Part shown: in pieces, positions 50,680-60,441 of the stretch | How the letters are laid out: every line of letters starts with the position of its first letter | Numbering within the stretch: position 1 is the first letter of the stretch | Origin: Pseudofrankia saprophytica | GTDB lineage: Bacteria > Actinomycetota > Actinomycetes > Frankiales > Frankiaceae | Direction of reading: 5' to 3' | NCBI RefSeq assembly: GCF_000235425.2 | Contig: NZ_KI912266.1 | Coordinates: 7,055,879-7,119,878 of the forward strand | DNA length: 64,000 nucleotides | Made by a program: the position numbers and the translations under genes | The notes under the pieces: generated by a model | Told to the model about the DNA's origin: nothing | Seen by the model: the letters and a program-made list of their open reading frames with translations, nothing else | The model's database searches: none

Positions 50680-52424
50680 CGAGCCACCCGCGTCGGCGCG
50701 GACGGTATTGGTACGGAGGGCATCGGTACGGACTGCGTCGGCACGGACGGCACCGGCACCGCGTCGTCCGCCGCCGTGCCTTGGTTGACGGCGGGCGCGG
50801 CCGGTCGCCTGACGACCGCCTCGGACGCCGCCTCGGGCGGCGGCAGGAAGCGCAGGTCGAGGCCGGTGACCCGGCCGAACCGGAGCGCGCGGATGTCCGC
50901 CAGGTAGCTCATCCGGGTCCGCCACGGCGGGCGGTCGCCCTGGCGGGGCAGCTCACCCGCGTCGCGCAGCACGTAGCTGGCGGTCAGGTCGAGCACCGAC
51001 GACCCGCGACCCGTCCCGGCGGCGGAGCCGGCCGGAAGCGCGCGATCCGCCGTGAGGTCGCCGGGGACGAAGACGCGGTAACCGTGCCGGTCGAGGTGGC
51101 GCAGCAGGCGGCAGAGGTGGCCGCCCACCAGGTCGACCTTCAGCGTCCAGGAGGCGTTGACGTAGCCGAGGGCGAAGGCGAAGTTGGGGACGCCCTCGAG
51201 CATCATGCCCTTGTAGACCCGGCGCCGCGGCACGTGCACCGGCTCGCCGTCGACGGTGAGCGCGATCCCGTCGAACATCCGCAGCCGCAGGCCCGTCGCC
51301 GTGACGACGACGTCGGCGGCGAGCTCCCGGCCGGATCTCAGCCGGATCCCCCGCTCGGTGAACGTGTCGACGTGGTCGGTGACGACCTCGACGTTCCCGG
51401 CGGAGATCGCCCGGAACAGGTCACCGTCCGGCGCGACGCACAGCCGCTGGTCCCACGGGCCGTAGGCCGGGGCGAAGTGCGTGGCGACGTCGTAGCCGGC
51501 CGGCAGCGCCCTGGCCACCCGGGCCAACAGCTCCCGCCGCACCGCCTCGGGGCGGTGCCGGCTGAGCCAGTACATGAACTGGCCGAGCAGGATGTTGTGC
51601 CAGCGAACCAGCCACGCGGCCCACCGGGCCGGCAGCACGCGCCGCAGGCGGGTCATCAGCGGGTGGACGGCGGGCAACGCGACGACGTACGTCGGTGAGC
51701 GCTGCAGCATCGTGACATGCGCGGCCCGCTCGGCGAGCGCCGGCACGAGCGTCATCGCCGTGGCCCCGCTGCCGATCACCACCACCCGCTGTCCGAAGTG
51801 GTCGAGGTCATCCGGCCAGTGCTGGGGGTGCACCACCCTGCCGGGGAACGCCGCGCGGCCGGGGAAGTCCGGCTCGTGGCCGCGGTCGTAGCGGTAGTAG
51901 CCGGTGGCGCCGACGAGGACGTCGCAGGTCAGCCGGATCCGCCGCGGCCCGGCGGCGGCCGCCGCACCCGGACCGCTTGGCACGCCCGGACCGCCCGGAC
52001 CGCCCGGCGCGCTAGGCGGGGCGTCCGCGGTGAGCTCGACGTCGACGGTCCAGCGGGCCAGCGTGCTCGACCAGCTGGCCGCGACCACCCGGTGGCCGTA
52101 CCTCACCAGCTCGTCGACCCCGTGGGCCCGGGCGGTCTCGGCCAGGTAGCGCAGGATCGACGGCCCGTCCACGATCGACTCCTCCCCCGTCCACGGCCGG
52201 GACGCGTAGCCGAGGGAGTTCATGTCCGAATCGGACCGGATGCCCGGGTAGCGGAAGAGGTCCCACGTCCCGCCGAGCGTGCCGCGCGCCTCCAGCAGGG
52301 CGACACCGCGACCGGGGTGGCGCCTGCGCAGGTGGGTGGCGATGCCGATGCCGGACAGCCCGGCGCCGATGATCAGAACATCGACATGCTCGCCCAGGTA
52401 CTCGTCCGAAAGCCTCGCCGCCAT
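50676..52424 (-). CDS. flavin-containing monooxygenase (Baeyer-Villiger type)
   Basis: A 582-residue NADPH/FAD monooxygenase. FAD fold: VDVLIIGAGLSGIGIATHL at ~13-31; then LLEARGTLGGTWDLFRYPGIRSDSD in the family pattern; second Rossmann motif VVVIGSGATAMTLVPALAE for NADPH. ATGLRLRMFDG and GYVNASWTLK are typical of the EthA-like branch. The C-terminus ends in a short VP-repeat (PVPSVPTQSVPMPSVP). ATG behind GGGAGTGATC. Likely oxidises ketones or sulfur/nitrogen compounds. Palindromes ~215 bp upstream suggest repressor control. Confidence 0.93.
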   Translation of the reverse strand: MAARLSDEYLGEHVDVLIIGAGLSGIGIATHLRRRHPGRGVALLEARGTLGGTWDLFRYPGIRSDSDMNSLGYASRPWTGEESIVDGPSILRYLAETARAHGVDELVRYGHRVVAASWSSTLARWTVDVELTADAPPSAPGGPGGPGVPSGPGAAAAAGPRRIRLTCDVLVGATGYYRYDRGHEPDFPGRAAFPGRVVHPQHWPDDLDHFGQRVVVIGSGATAMTLVPALAERAAHVTMLQRSPTYVVALPAVHPLMTRLRRVLPARWAAWLVRWHNILLGQFMYWLSRHRPEAVRRELLARVARALPAGYDVATHFAPAYGPWDQRLCVAPDGDLFRAISAGNVEVVTDHVDTFTERGIRLRSGRELAADVVVTATGLRLRMFDGIALTVDGEPVHVPRRRVYKGMMLEGVPNFAFALGYVNASWTLKVDLVGGHLCRLLRHLDRHGYRVFVPGDLTADRALPAGSAAGTGRGSSVLDLTASYVLRDAGELPRQGDRPPWRTRMSYLADIRALRFGRVTGLDLRFLPPPEAASEAVVRRPAAPAVNQGTAADDAVPVPSVPTQSVPMPSVPIPSAPTRVAR

Positions 52425-52635
52425 GATCACTCCCGTCGCCGGCCGATCCACCGCGGCGTTGGCCTACCGGTGGGCTACGCCGGCGACCGAGTCTCCGGCC
52501 GACGGCGTGGGCACCGGTCCCCGCCTCATGGAGGCAGGCGCCGCCAGGTTGGCTGGCGAGCCCGCTGACCAGGCAAATGTCGCGTGGACCGGTGTCCGCC
52601 GCCCCGATTCTGCCCCCTGCGACGCGGCATTCTCG

Positions 52636-52658
52636 TTGTCGCCGACAAGCTTGCTTGT
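52636..52658. promoter_or_regulatory. two overlapping operator-like palindromes
   Basis: TTGTCGCCGACAA (5+3+5) overlaps ACAAGCTTGCTTGT (6+2+6); further TTGT/ACAA half-sites follow (TTGTCCTCTACAAG). The cluster lies in the 450-bp region upstream of the flavin monooxygenase and fits a TetR-type operator; no regulator gene is adjacent. The rest of 52425-52877 shows no gene. Confidence 0.5.
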
Positions 52659-52877
52659 TGTCCTCTACAAGCTCGCCCGTTGTGACCGACACATCCGTTC
52701 GGTGACGCGACCTGCTCACGCGCCGGCGCGGGCGAGCCCGGCGTCGCCGATCAGGCCCGCGTGCCGGCAGCCGCGTGGTCGCGGTGACCGTGGCGGCGCG
52801 GTGGTCGCGTCAGCGCGGTGACCTTGGAGGCTCGGTGCCCTTGGAGACGCGGCGACGTTGGTGGCCGCGGTGAACGG

Positions 52878-54056
52878 TCAGCGAGCCTCGTCGTCGACGG
52901 GCATGCCCGGCAGCTCGCGCTCCGGCCGCTGACGCAGGTACTCCTCGAAGCTCAGCCCCGGCGGCACCGGCTCGCCGCGGCCCGCGGCGCGCAGCTGGGC
53001 GACGAGGCTGGAGACATACCAGCGCCGGAAGGCCCGATGCTCCGGCGGTGAGGCCAGCGTGAGCAGCCGCGCCTCCCGGGCGTACTGGTCCGCCTCGTCG
53101 AGGGCCGCCAGGTAGTCCTCACCGGCCTCGGCGGTGCTCGCCGGCAGCCACAGCTCCAGATGGGTGCGTCGCTGCCCGGCGGCCGCCGCGGCCAGCGCCT
53201 GCCTGCGGATCGCCTGCCTCGCCTCGCCGAACCGCTCGGTCACCGTCCGGATCAGCTCCGCCAGCTCCGGCGGGACCGGCGCGCTCTCGCCGTTGGTCCC
53301 GCCCACCGCGGCCAGGGTGAACTCGCGGACGAGGTTGTCGACGTGGCTCTTAGCGGCGAGCAACAGGTCGGTCGAGACATCGCCGAGGCTGACGCGGTAG
53401 CGCGGCGGCGAGCCCGGACCGGACGCCGTCGGGGTGGCCTGCGCCGCCGACGCCATCGCGGCGGCTGCTGGAACCGCGTCTCGGTCGTCGCCGGGTCCGG
53501 GCTCTGCCCGCGCGGCGGGGACGACCCCGTCCAGACTCGCGCCGGCGAGGACCGCCCCGTCCAGGCCGGTCTCGACCGGGGCGGTCCCCACCAGGCTGGT
53601 CTCGACCAGGCCCGCCGGGTGCCGGCCGGCGGAGTCCGGGCCGGTCTCGCCGGCCGGCTCGTCGGCACCGGCGAGGTCGACCTCGGCCCAGACGACCTTG
53701 CCGTTCCGGTTCACGTCCGTGCCCCACCGCGCGGCGATCGCGGCGACGAGCGCCAACCCGCGGCCGGTCATCGTGTCCGCGCTGCTGCGGGCACGCAGCG
53801 GGGCCACCTGGCTGGTGTCGGCCACCTCCACCCGCAGCGACGAGCGGCGGGCCACGAGCCGCAGTTGGACGGGAGGCTCGCCGTGGAGCACGGCATTGGT
53901 CAGCAGCTCGCCGGCGAGCAGCTTGATGTCGCCCACGAGGTCACGCATGGGCGAGGTGGCCCGGGCCAGGCGACTGGAGATCTCCCGACGAGCCCTCGGC
54001 ACGGCCTCCGGCGCCCCATCGACACTCAGCGCCATCAGAACTTCACCATCAGACAT
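52878..54056 (-). CDS. anti-sigma-type ATP-binding protein with C-terminal extension
   Basis: A 392-residue protein. Residues ~10-130 form an HATPase_c domain like SpoIIAB/RsbW: RREISSRLA, N-box GELLTNAVLHGEPP, G1 box VEVADTS, and TGRGLALVAAIAARWG. It lacks a visible DHp domain, so it is an anti-sigma-like switch kinase and not a sensor. A Pro/Ala/Gly linker leads to a helical ~150-residue C-terminal domain (DLLLAAKSHVDNLVREFTLA, then EDYLAALDEADQYAREARLL). The start MSDGEVLMALS is a choice by domain fit; the frame is open 74 codons upstream. No anti-anti-sigma partner gene is nearby. Confidence 0.82.
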   Translation of the reverse strand: MSDGEVLMALSVDGAPEAVPRARREISSRLARATSPMRDLVGDIKLLAGELLTNAVLHGEPPVQLRLVARRSSLRVEVADTSQVAPLRARSSADTMTGRGLALVAAIAARWGTDVNRNGKVVWAEVDLAGADEPAGETGPDSAGRHPAGLVETSLVGTAPVETGLDGAVLAGASLDGVVPAARAEPGPGDDRDAVPAAAAMASAAQATPTASGPGSPPRYRVSLGDVSTDLLLAAKSHVDNLVREFTLAAVGGTNGESAPVPPELAELIRTVTERFGEARQAIRRQALAAAAAGQRRTHLELWLPASTAEAGEDYLAALDEADQYAREARLLTLASPPEHRAFRRWYVSSLVAQLRAAGRGEPVPPGLSFEEYLRQRPERELPGMPVDDEAR

Positions 54057-54412
54057 CGGGCCATCGCCGGACGCCCCGCCGGCACCCGAATTCCGCTCGA
54101 TCTGGGGGCCGTCGGCATTGCCGTTGCTGTCGATCACGCGCGTCCCCAGCTTGGCGGGCCCGCCGAAGGAGGGGCGATCGTGTCCATCCAGTGCGCCTCC
54201 GAAGGCCATTGACGGCAATGTCGGCCGTGCGCTGCCTTGCGTACCCCCGCAGCGCGGCGACGAATCACCATGCCCCAAAACATGACAGGCAGTCCGATCC
54301 CCGGACAGGAAGCTAGCTTCCCCTTTTTCGGACCTCAGCGACCGACCGGCCCGCCGGACAACCCCTCCGTCGATCCGGCTGGCGGCCCGCGACGGTCAGG
54401 ACGCGACGGCGG

Positions 54413-57148
54413 TCAGGACGCGACGACGACGTCGCGGCGCAGGGCGAGCCTGGCGCTGGACGGCCCCACCAGCAGCGTGAACGTGCCCGGCTCGGTCGAC
54501 CAGCCGCCCGCCCCGCCGCCGTCGCCGCCGAGGGCGGGCCGCCAGTGCTGGAAGGCGCGCGGGGCGATCTCGACCGAGACGGTGGCCCGCTGGCCGGGAG
54601 CCACGTCGGCTGTGGCGAAGCCGACCAGCCAGAGCGCGGGCCGCTCGACGGCCGAGTCCCCGCGGCTCAGGTATGCCTGGACGACCGTGCGGCCGGGGCG
54701 GTCACCGCTGTTGCGCACGGTGACCTGGACGCGCAGGGGCTCGTCGGGGGCGAGGACCGCTGGGGCGTCTAGCGACTCGTACGCCCAGGTCGTGTAGCCG
54801 AGGCCGTGGCCGAACGGGTAGGCAGGCGCGGGCGGCGACGCGGCGAGGCCGGAGCCCACCGGGGCCGCCGGCCCGTCGGCTGCCGCCGCCGTGGCACGCC
54901 GCGACCAGCCCCGGTAACCGACATGGATGCCCTCGGTGTAGTCGAGGGCCCCGTCGACCGGAGTGACCGACCAGACCGGGCAGTCCTCGGCCCTCGCCGG
55001 CCAGGTCGTCGGCAGCCTGCCGCCGGGCTCCGCGCGGCCGAGGAGCACGTCGGCGAGCGCCGCGCCGAACTCCTGCCCGGGGAACCACGACAGCAGCACG
55101 GCCGGCACCAGCTCCCGCCAGGGCAGGAGCACCGGCGCGCCCGCGTTGACGACCACGACGGTGCGAGGGTTGACGGCGGCCACCCGGCGCACCAGCTCGT
55201 CCTGTTCCGCCGGGAGGTCCAGGCCCCCGCGGTCGACACCCTCGCTCTCGACCCGGTCGCTGGTGCCGACGACGACGACCGCCACGTCCGCCGACGCGGC
55301 CAGCTCCACGGCGGTCTCCAGCTCCCGCGGGCCGGTCGGCGACGGCTCCTCGCCCAGCAACGCGAACGAGGCGACCGGCATCCCGGCCGGCGGGTCGTGG
55401 CGCAACGTGACCAGCACTTCCGTGCCCGCCGTCAGGTCCACGCCGCCCCACCAGACCGGCGGGCGCAGGAACGCGGCGACGATGTCCCCGTCGGGCGGCT
55501 CGAGCGTGTCGTCGTAGAGCACGGTCTCCACGCCCGCGGCCACGCTCACGTCGGTGCCGGTGCCGGTGCCGGTGGCGCCGGCGGAGGCTGGGTGGGCGCG
55601 CAGCGAGAACCGGCCCATGCCCGCGAAGCCGAGCGGGTGCCGGCCACTCGCTCGCGCGGTCAGCAGCGCCGTCACCTCCACCCTGGCGGAGCGGGCGAGC
55701 ACCGGGTCGTCCATGAACATCAGTCGGCCGGACAGCCGCCGCTCGCCGAGCAGCACGTTCCCGTCCGCGTCGAAGAAGCGGACCCGTACCCCCGGCTCGC
55801 CCGACTCCGGGTCGCGCGCGTTCGCGGTGGACAGCGGCGCGGGCCAGGGCTCGGCGCGCACGCCGGTCGCGGTGACGACCTCGACGCCGTCGCCGAGCGC
55901 GGCGCGCAGCCCGTCCGCCGGGCCGACCAGGTGCGGCGGGAAGACGGTCGCGCTGCCGCCGCCCTGACCGCGCGGAAGCGTGGCGTTCGGCCCGACCACG
56001 GCGATCCGGCGGATCCCGCCGGGCGTGCCGGCGCCCGGCAGCGGGAGCAGCCCGTCCTCGTTGCGCAGCAGGACCATCCCGCCCGCGGCCGCCCGCCGCA
56101 GCAGGTCCCGCGCGTGCGGCCCCGCCGGGTCGGCCCCCGCGTCCCTGGCCCCCGCGTCCTTGGCCCCGGTGTCGTCGGCCCCGGTGTCGTCGGCTGGACC
56201 GGGTCCGGCCGGGTCGGTGAGGGCGCCGACCCGCGCGGCCAGGCGGAGCAGGCGGCGGGCCTTGTCCTCGACGACCTCGGCGGGCACGCTGCCGTCCCGG
56301 ACCGCGCCGACCAGCGCCGGGCCCCAGGGACCCCACGGGCCCGGCATCACCAGGTCGAGGCCGGCCAGGGCGGCCGGGACGGTCGAGCGGGTGGCGATCC
56401 AGTCCGAGACGACCAGGCCGTCGAAACCCCATTCGTCCTTCAGCGGGCCGCGCAGCAGCGCGTTCTCCGTCATGGTCGCGCCAGCCACACTGTTGTACGC
56501 GGCCATGACGGCCCACGCGCCGGCCTCCCGCACCAGCGTCTCGAACGGCGCGAGGTAGACCTCGCGCAGCGCGCGCTCGTCGACGCGGACGTCGACGGTG
56601 AACCTGTCGGTCTCGGACTCGTTCGCGACGTAGTGCTTCACGGTCGCCGCGACGCCGCCCGCCTGGATGCCGCGTACCAGCGCTCCGCCAACCCGCGCGG
56701 TCAGCAGCGGGTCCTCGGACAGGCACTCGAAGTGCCGGCCGCCCAGCGGGCTGCGGTGCAGGTTGACGGTCGGGCCGAGCACGACGTCGACGCCCTTGGC
56801 CCTGGCCTGCGCGGCGAGCAGCCGGCCCACGGCGCCCAGCAGCGGCTCGTCCCAGGTCGCCGCGAGCGCGGACGGGCAGGGCAGGTTGGCGGACGGCTCG
56901 CGCTCGTCGCAGCGTTCGCCGCGCACGCCGGCCGGGCCGTCGGAGAGCACCATCGTCCGCAGGCCGGCCTCGGGCGATGGCCACGTCCGCCAGAACGACG
57001 CGCCGGTGAGCAGCCGGACCCGCGCCTCCAGGTCCAGCCGGGAGAGTGCCTCGGTGACCTGCTTCTCCAGCGCGCCCGCGCTGTCCGCGGCGCCCACGCC
57101 GGCCATGTCAGCGTGGGCGGCGGGCCCGTTCACGACGTCCCTGGCCAC
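54413..57148 (-). CDS. GH3 beta-glycosidase with PA14-like insert
   Basis: A 911-residue family 3 glycoside hydrolase. N-terminal domain: ASFWRTWPSP, VLSDGPAGVRGE, GPTVNLHRSPLGGRHFECLSEDP and the nucleophile region GLVVSDWIATR (Asp). The middle contains a PA14-like insert (VRVRFFDADGNVLLGERR to PVWWGG), and the C-terminus a fibronectin-III-like domain (RNSGDRPGRTVVQAYLS). The GTG (VARDVVNG) has GGAGGAG just upstream and is preferred to a GTG four codons earlier. No signal peptide, so cytoplasmic. Last gene of the DUF4038/SAF/GH3 cluster. Confidence 0.93.
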   Translation of the reverse strand: MARDVVNGPAAHADMAGVGAADSAGALEKQVTEALSRLDLEARVRLLTGASFWRTWPSPEAGLRTMVLSDGPAGVRGERCDEREPSANLPCPSALAATWDEPLLGAVGRLLAAQARAKGVDVVLGPTVNLHRSPLGGRHFECLSEDPLLTARVGGALVRGIQAGGVAATVKHYVANESETDRFTVDVRVDERALREVYLAPFETLVREAGAWAVMAAYNSVAGATMTENALLRGPLKDEWGFDGLVVSDWIATRSTVPAALAGLDLVMPGPWGPWGPALVGAVRDGSVPAEVVEDKARRLLRLAARVGALTDPAGPGPADDTGADDTGAKDAGARDAGADPAGPHARDLLRRAAAGGMVLLRNEDGLLPLPGAGTPGGIRRIAVVGPNATLPRGQGGGSATVFPPHLVGPADGLRAALGDGVEVVTATGVRAEPWPAPLSTANARDPESGEPGVRVRFFDADGNVLLGERRLSGRLMFMDDPVLARSARVEVTALLTARASGRHPLGFAGMGRFSLRAHPASAGATGTGTGTDVSVAAGVETVLYDDTLEPPDGDIVAAFLRPPVWWGGVDLTAGTEVLVTLRHDPPAGMPVASFALLGEEPSPTGPRELETAVELAASADVAVVVVGTSDRVESEGVDRGGLDLPAEQDELVRRVAAVNPRTVVVVNAGAPVLLPWRELVPAVLLSWFPGQEFGAALADVLLGRAEPGGRLPTTWPARAEDCPVWSVTPVDGALDYTEGIHVGYRGWSRRATAAAADGPAAPVGSGLAASPPAPAYPFGHGLGYTTWAYESLDAPAVLAPDEPLRVQVTVRNSGDRPGRTVVQAYLSRGDSAVERPALWLVGFATADVAPGQRATVSVEIAPRAFQHWRPALGGDGGGAGGWSTEPGTFTLLVGPSSARLALRRDVVVAS

Positions 57149-57502
57149 TGTCTCCTCCACCCGCGCACCGCGACGCGGTCGGCCGGCGAGAACCGCCGCC
57201 CGGCGGCGGGCCGCCGCGCGGATGTTCCGGATACCACCTTCTACACTTCAGTAGCTGGAGAGTATTCTCAGGCCCCGAACCGACATGGGACACGCCTGTC
57301 CGCACCGAACCGCCCACCCGGCAACGCAGGGCTTCGCAATGGTCGCACGACCCCGGACGGAGATGTCCGCCGGGCGGTCCGCGGCCAGCCGGGGCCTGGC
57401 GGCGGTCCGTGGCCACAGACGGAGACCGCCTACGCCTGACATCGTGCACGCCCGAGTTCCAGCCGCCGATCCGGGGGTCCGCCCGCAGTGCCTACGTCCC
57501 AG

Positions 57503-58852
57503 TCAGTTGGCGGCGTGCCGGTGGGCTCGGCCGTTCGCCAGCGGCCCCGGCGCCGTCGGCTGGCTCGGCACGCGCGTCCCGGCCGTCCCGGCCGACCCGG
57601 CCCCGGTGGGCGGCGCCAGAACCGACTGGAGCGTCCAGTGCCAGGCCCGCAGCGCGAGGCTCTCGGGCACGTCCACATGCTCGAAGCGCACCGTCTCGCC
57701 GGCAGCGAGGGGACGCTCGACCGTCGCGCCGCCGAGCAGGCCGATGGGCACGTGGTCGGGCTCGTCCGCGATCAGCACCGCCTCGCCGCGCACCTGGAAC
57801 CCGCCGATGGCCTGCCCGATCGACTCCCCGGCCGCCAGGTCGCGTTTGGCCACCGCGGCGACGCTGGCCCGCGGGTTCGGGCCGTTGTTGAAGGCCACGA
57901 GGTCACCGCGCAGCAGTCGGTCGATCGTCAGCGGGATCTCCAGGTTGCACAGGTGGAACGGGCGCTCCAGCAGCACGTACGGCGAGTCACCGAGCCGGAC
58001 CTTGTAGTAGCGGAGGAACTCGCCGAGCTCCTCGGTGAAGGTGGCCACGACGAACACGCCCGGGTTGCCGCGCTCGGGCAGCACGTAGTCGCTGAGGGGG
58101 TCCCCGCCGCGAGCGGCGGCGGCCTCGGCGAGCTGCAGGGCGCCCGTCGGCACGGTGTCGGTGCGCGGGCCCAGCAGGCCGCGGCGCGCGATGGTCGCGC
58201 CCAGCCCGTTGGCGACCAGCGCCTGCTCGATCTGCAGCTTGGTCCCGTCGGTGAACGAGGTGACCTGGGTCAGCGAGATGCCCTGCCGCCGCGCCCAGTA
58301 GTCCATCTCGGCCGGCGTCGGGTTGTGGTTCAGGAAGCCCTTGATGTTCCCGTAGACCAGCGGGGTCACGCCCATCTGCCTGGCCTCGTGCGCGAGCAGC
58401 GCGAGGGTGCCCGGCTGGTCGCCCTGGGCCTCGACGATGGGGCCGAGGCTCGCCAGGTACGAGCCGGCGGTCACCTGCAGCTCGGCGTCCATGGTGACCA
58501 CCGGCAGCCCGGCCGCCAGGACGGCGGCCGCGACCTCGGTCCCGTGGACCGCGTCCCCGGTCGTGATCACGACCACGTCGGAGTGGGCGACCAGGCGCTC
58601 CACCGAGTGGGTGGCGCGGTCGTCCCAGGGGCCGACAGCGTTGTCGAGCGGACGCCGGGTGAGCACGTGCGACAGCCGCAGCCGGGGCGAGCGGCGCAGC
58701 ATGTGCGCGAGGCCGCGCGCGATGTACCCCGTCCCCACGACGCCGACGCGCACCTCCGCCGACGGGAGCGGCGACGGCACCGCGGGCGCCGGCCACGGGA
58801 CGGACGAGGCGGACAACACCGTTCTCATAGTCATGTCAGCACTCGCAGTCAT
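57503..58852 (-). CDS. SAF-domain NAD(P)-dependent oxidoreductase (COG4091-like)
   Basis: A 449-residue protein with an N-terminal Rossmann fold (VRVGVVGTGYIARGLAHMLR near residue 35), a dehydrogenase-like middle (YGNIKGFLNHNPTPAEMDYWA, TSFTDGTKLQIEQALVANGLG) and a C-terminal SAF domain (AKRDLAAGESIGQAIGGF). This is the predicted homoserine-dehydrogenase-like family with SAF domain, found in sugar-acid and polyol catabolic clusters. No strong ribosome binding site at this ATG. It lies between the DUF4038 and GH3 genes, all on one strand; the substrate is probably a sugar derivative. Confidence 0.85.
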   Translation of the reverse strand: MTASADMTMRTVLSASSVPWPAPAVPSPLPSAEVRVGVVGTGYIARGLAHMLRRSPRLRLSHVLTRRPLDNAVGPWDDRATHSVERLVAHSDVVVITTGDAVHGTEVAAAVLAAGLPVVTMDAELQVTAGSYLASLGPIVEAQGDQPGTLALLAHEARQMGVTPLVYGNIKGFLNHNPTPAEMDYWARRQGISLTQVTSFTDGTKLQIEQALVANGLGATIARRGLLGPRTDTVPTGALQLAEAAAARGGDPLSDYVLPERGNPGVFVVATFTEELGEFLRYYKVRLGDSPYVLLERPFHLCNLEIPLTIDRLLRGDLVAFNNGPNPRASVAAVAKRDLAAGESIGQAIGGFQVRGEAVLIADEPDHVPIGLLGGATVERPLAAGETVRFEHVDVPESLALRAWHWTLQSVLAPPTGAGSAGTAGTRVPSQPTAPGPLANGRAHRHAAN

Positions 58853-58984
58853 CAGGATGTCGCCGTGGGCATCGATGCCGTCGGGCTGGGGAGCGTTGGC
58901 CGCCTTACCCGGACACGTGAGCCGTTGGGCACTGGTGACGTTCCTTCCATGACGGTGACGTCGTCGAGGGGCGCTTCTCGGCCG

Positions 58985-60292
58985 TCACGTGAGCAGGACA
59001 ATGGGGCCCCTACCGGGTGGCTGGGCGACGGGTTCCCCCTGGTCGGGGGCGAAGTACCAGCCGTCCCCGTCCCGGGCGGCCGGCCGTGCCCGGACGCGGG
59101 CGCGCGGCCCGTCGGGCACGAGCGACGCGTCGGGGTAGAACGTGACGGCGCCCGAGCCGTCGGCGCGAGCCCGGGTGATCGAGCGGAGCGTTCCGCCGGC
59201 GGCGTCGACGGTCGTCACGCCCCCGGGGTCCGGAAACCCGTGACGCAGCAGCACCCGGTGGCTCGCGCCGAGCAGCCCCGGCGTGGGCAGCGCGGCCGCC
59301 GTGTCCAGGCTCTGCTTCCCCCAGTGCGCCAGGAACGAGCCGTCGCCGGCGTTCCACATCCCGTGCGCGCCGTAGCAGTAGGCCGCCGCGCCGGCGAGCA
59401 TCGACACCCAGTACGCGAACAGCTGGTCGGCGGGGCCGAAGTCGTCCCGGATCCCCTCGTACCAGGGCTCCAGGTTGATGAACGGCCGGCCGGGGAAACG
59501 CCGGGCGACCCGCGCCGGCCATTCCCACAACAGCGGCCGGCTGGCCTGGTCGTGGCCGGTCTGCACGGTGACGGCGGCGAGCAGGTCGGCCCGGTCCAGC
59601 GCGTCCGCGCTGGTCTCGCCGGGGACGACGTGCGCGAGCACCGGCCGGTCGGTCGAGGCCGCGAGCGCGCCGAGCACCTGGTCCCAGCCGGCGCGGCGTC
59701 CCCGCGCCGCGGCGGCGTGCCGGTGGCGGACGTAGCGGGCGCGCAGCGGCCGCAGCGCGCCCTTCAGCCGGCCCGGAAGACGGGCGCGCGCGGCGCTGCG
59801 GCGCAGGTCGTCGGTGGACCGGTCGGGCAGCAGCGCGCCCTCCGCGCCGATCCACAGGTTGGTCTCACCGGACAGGCAGTAGAGGACGTCCAGGTCGTCG
59901 AGCCGCTCCACCAGCCGCGCCCACCACGTGGTGGCGCCGGAGACGCCGAGCCAGGCCAGCTGGTGGCCCCAGCAGCCGTAGACGACGGCCTTCAGCCCGA
60001 CGGCGTTGAGGTACTCGATGCGACGCCTGGCATGGTCGAGGTAGCGCGCGTTCGGGCGGCCGTCGGCGAACCAGGCCGGCCCATGTCCACTCCAGGCACT
60101 GGCATTGCCCGGCCCCACCTCGGGCGGGATGCCGACGACGAGTTGGACCGCGCTGAACCCCTGCGCGGCCCGTAGCCGGGCAAGCTCGCCGAACCTGTCG
60201 TCGGACAGCCGGCTGGTGAGGGCGAACCACCAGGTGTCGGCCAGGAAGCAGGGCACGCCCTCCGGGGCGGCCACCATTCCCGGCAACGACAT
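58985..60292 (-). CDS. apiosidase-like DUF4038 protein
   Basis: A 435-residue TIM-barrel protein of the DUF4038 (apiosidase-like, GH140-related) family. Seen: FLADTWWFALTSRLSDDRF near the N-terminus, FSAVQLVVGIPPE, YLNAVGLKAVVYGCWG, CLSGETNLWIGAE and PFINLEPWYEG, where the last two carry candidate catalytic acids. The C-terminal ~110 residues form a small beta domain. The ATG (MSLPGM) was preferred over an in-frame TTG four codons earlier. No signal peptide, so it would act on imported oligosaccharides. Probably first gene of the carbohydrate cluster. Confidence 0.85.
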   Translation of the reverse strand: MSLPGMVAAPEGVPCFLADTWWFALTSRLSDDRFGELARLRAAQGFSAVQLVVGIPPEVGPGNASAWSGHGPAWFADGRPNARYLDHARRRIEYLNAVGLKAVVYGCWGHQLAWLGVSGATTWWARLVERLDDLDVLYCLSGETNLWIGAEGALLPDRSTDDLRRSAARARLPGRLKGALRPLRARYVRHRHAAAARGRRAGWDQVLGALAASTDRPVLAHVVPGETSADALDRADLLAAVTVQTGHDQASRPLLWEWPARVARRFPGRPFINLEPWYEGIRDDFGPADQLFAYWVSMLAGAAAYCYGAHGMWNAGDGSFLAHWGKQSLDTAAALPTPGLLGASHRVLLRHGFPDPGGVTTVDAAGGTLRSITRARADGSGAVTFYPDASLVPDGPRARVRARPAARDGDGWYFAPDQGEPVAQPPGRGPIVLLT

Positions 60293-60441
60293 GATTGCAG
60301 TCAACTCCCGTCACACAGGTCGCGAGACGGCGGGGTCGGGCATAACGGGCCCTCGCGACAATGAATGACGATCGTGGGCAGCCGAACTGTACCCGCGCGA
60401 CCTGGGCCGATGCCCAGGCGCGCCTCTTGACCGTGTTCGTC

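Noticed and set aside
54806-57439. 877-codon plus-strand frame
   Set aside because: Antisense shadow of the GH3 gene.
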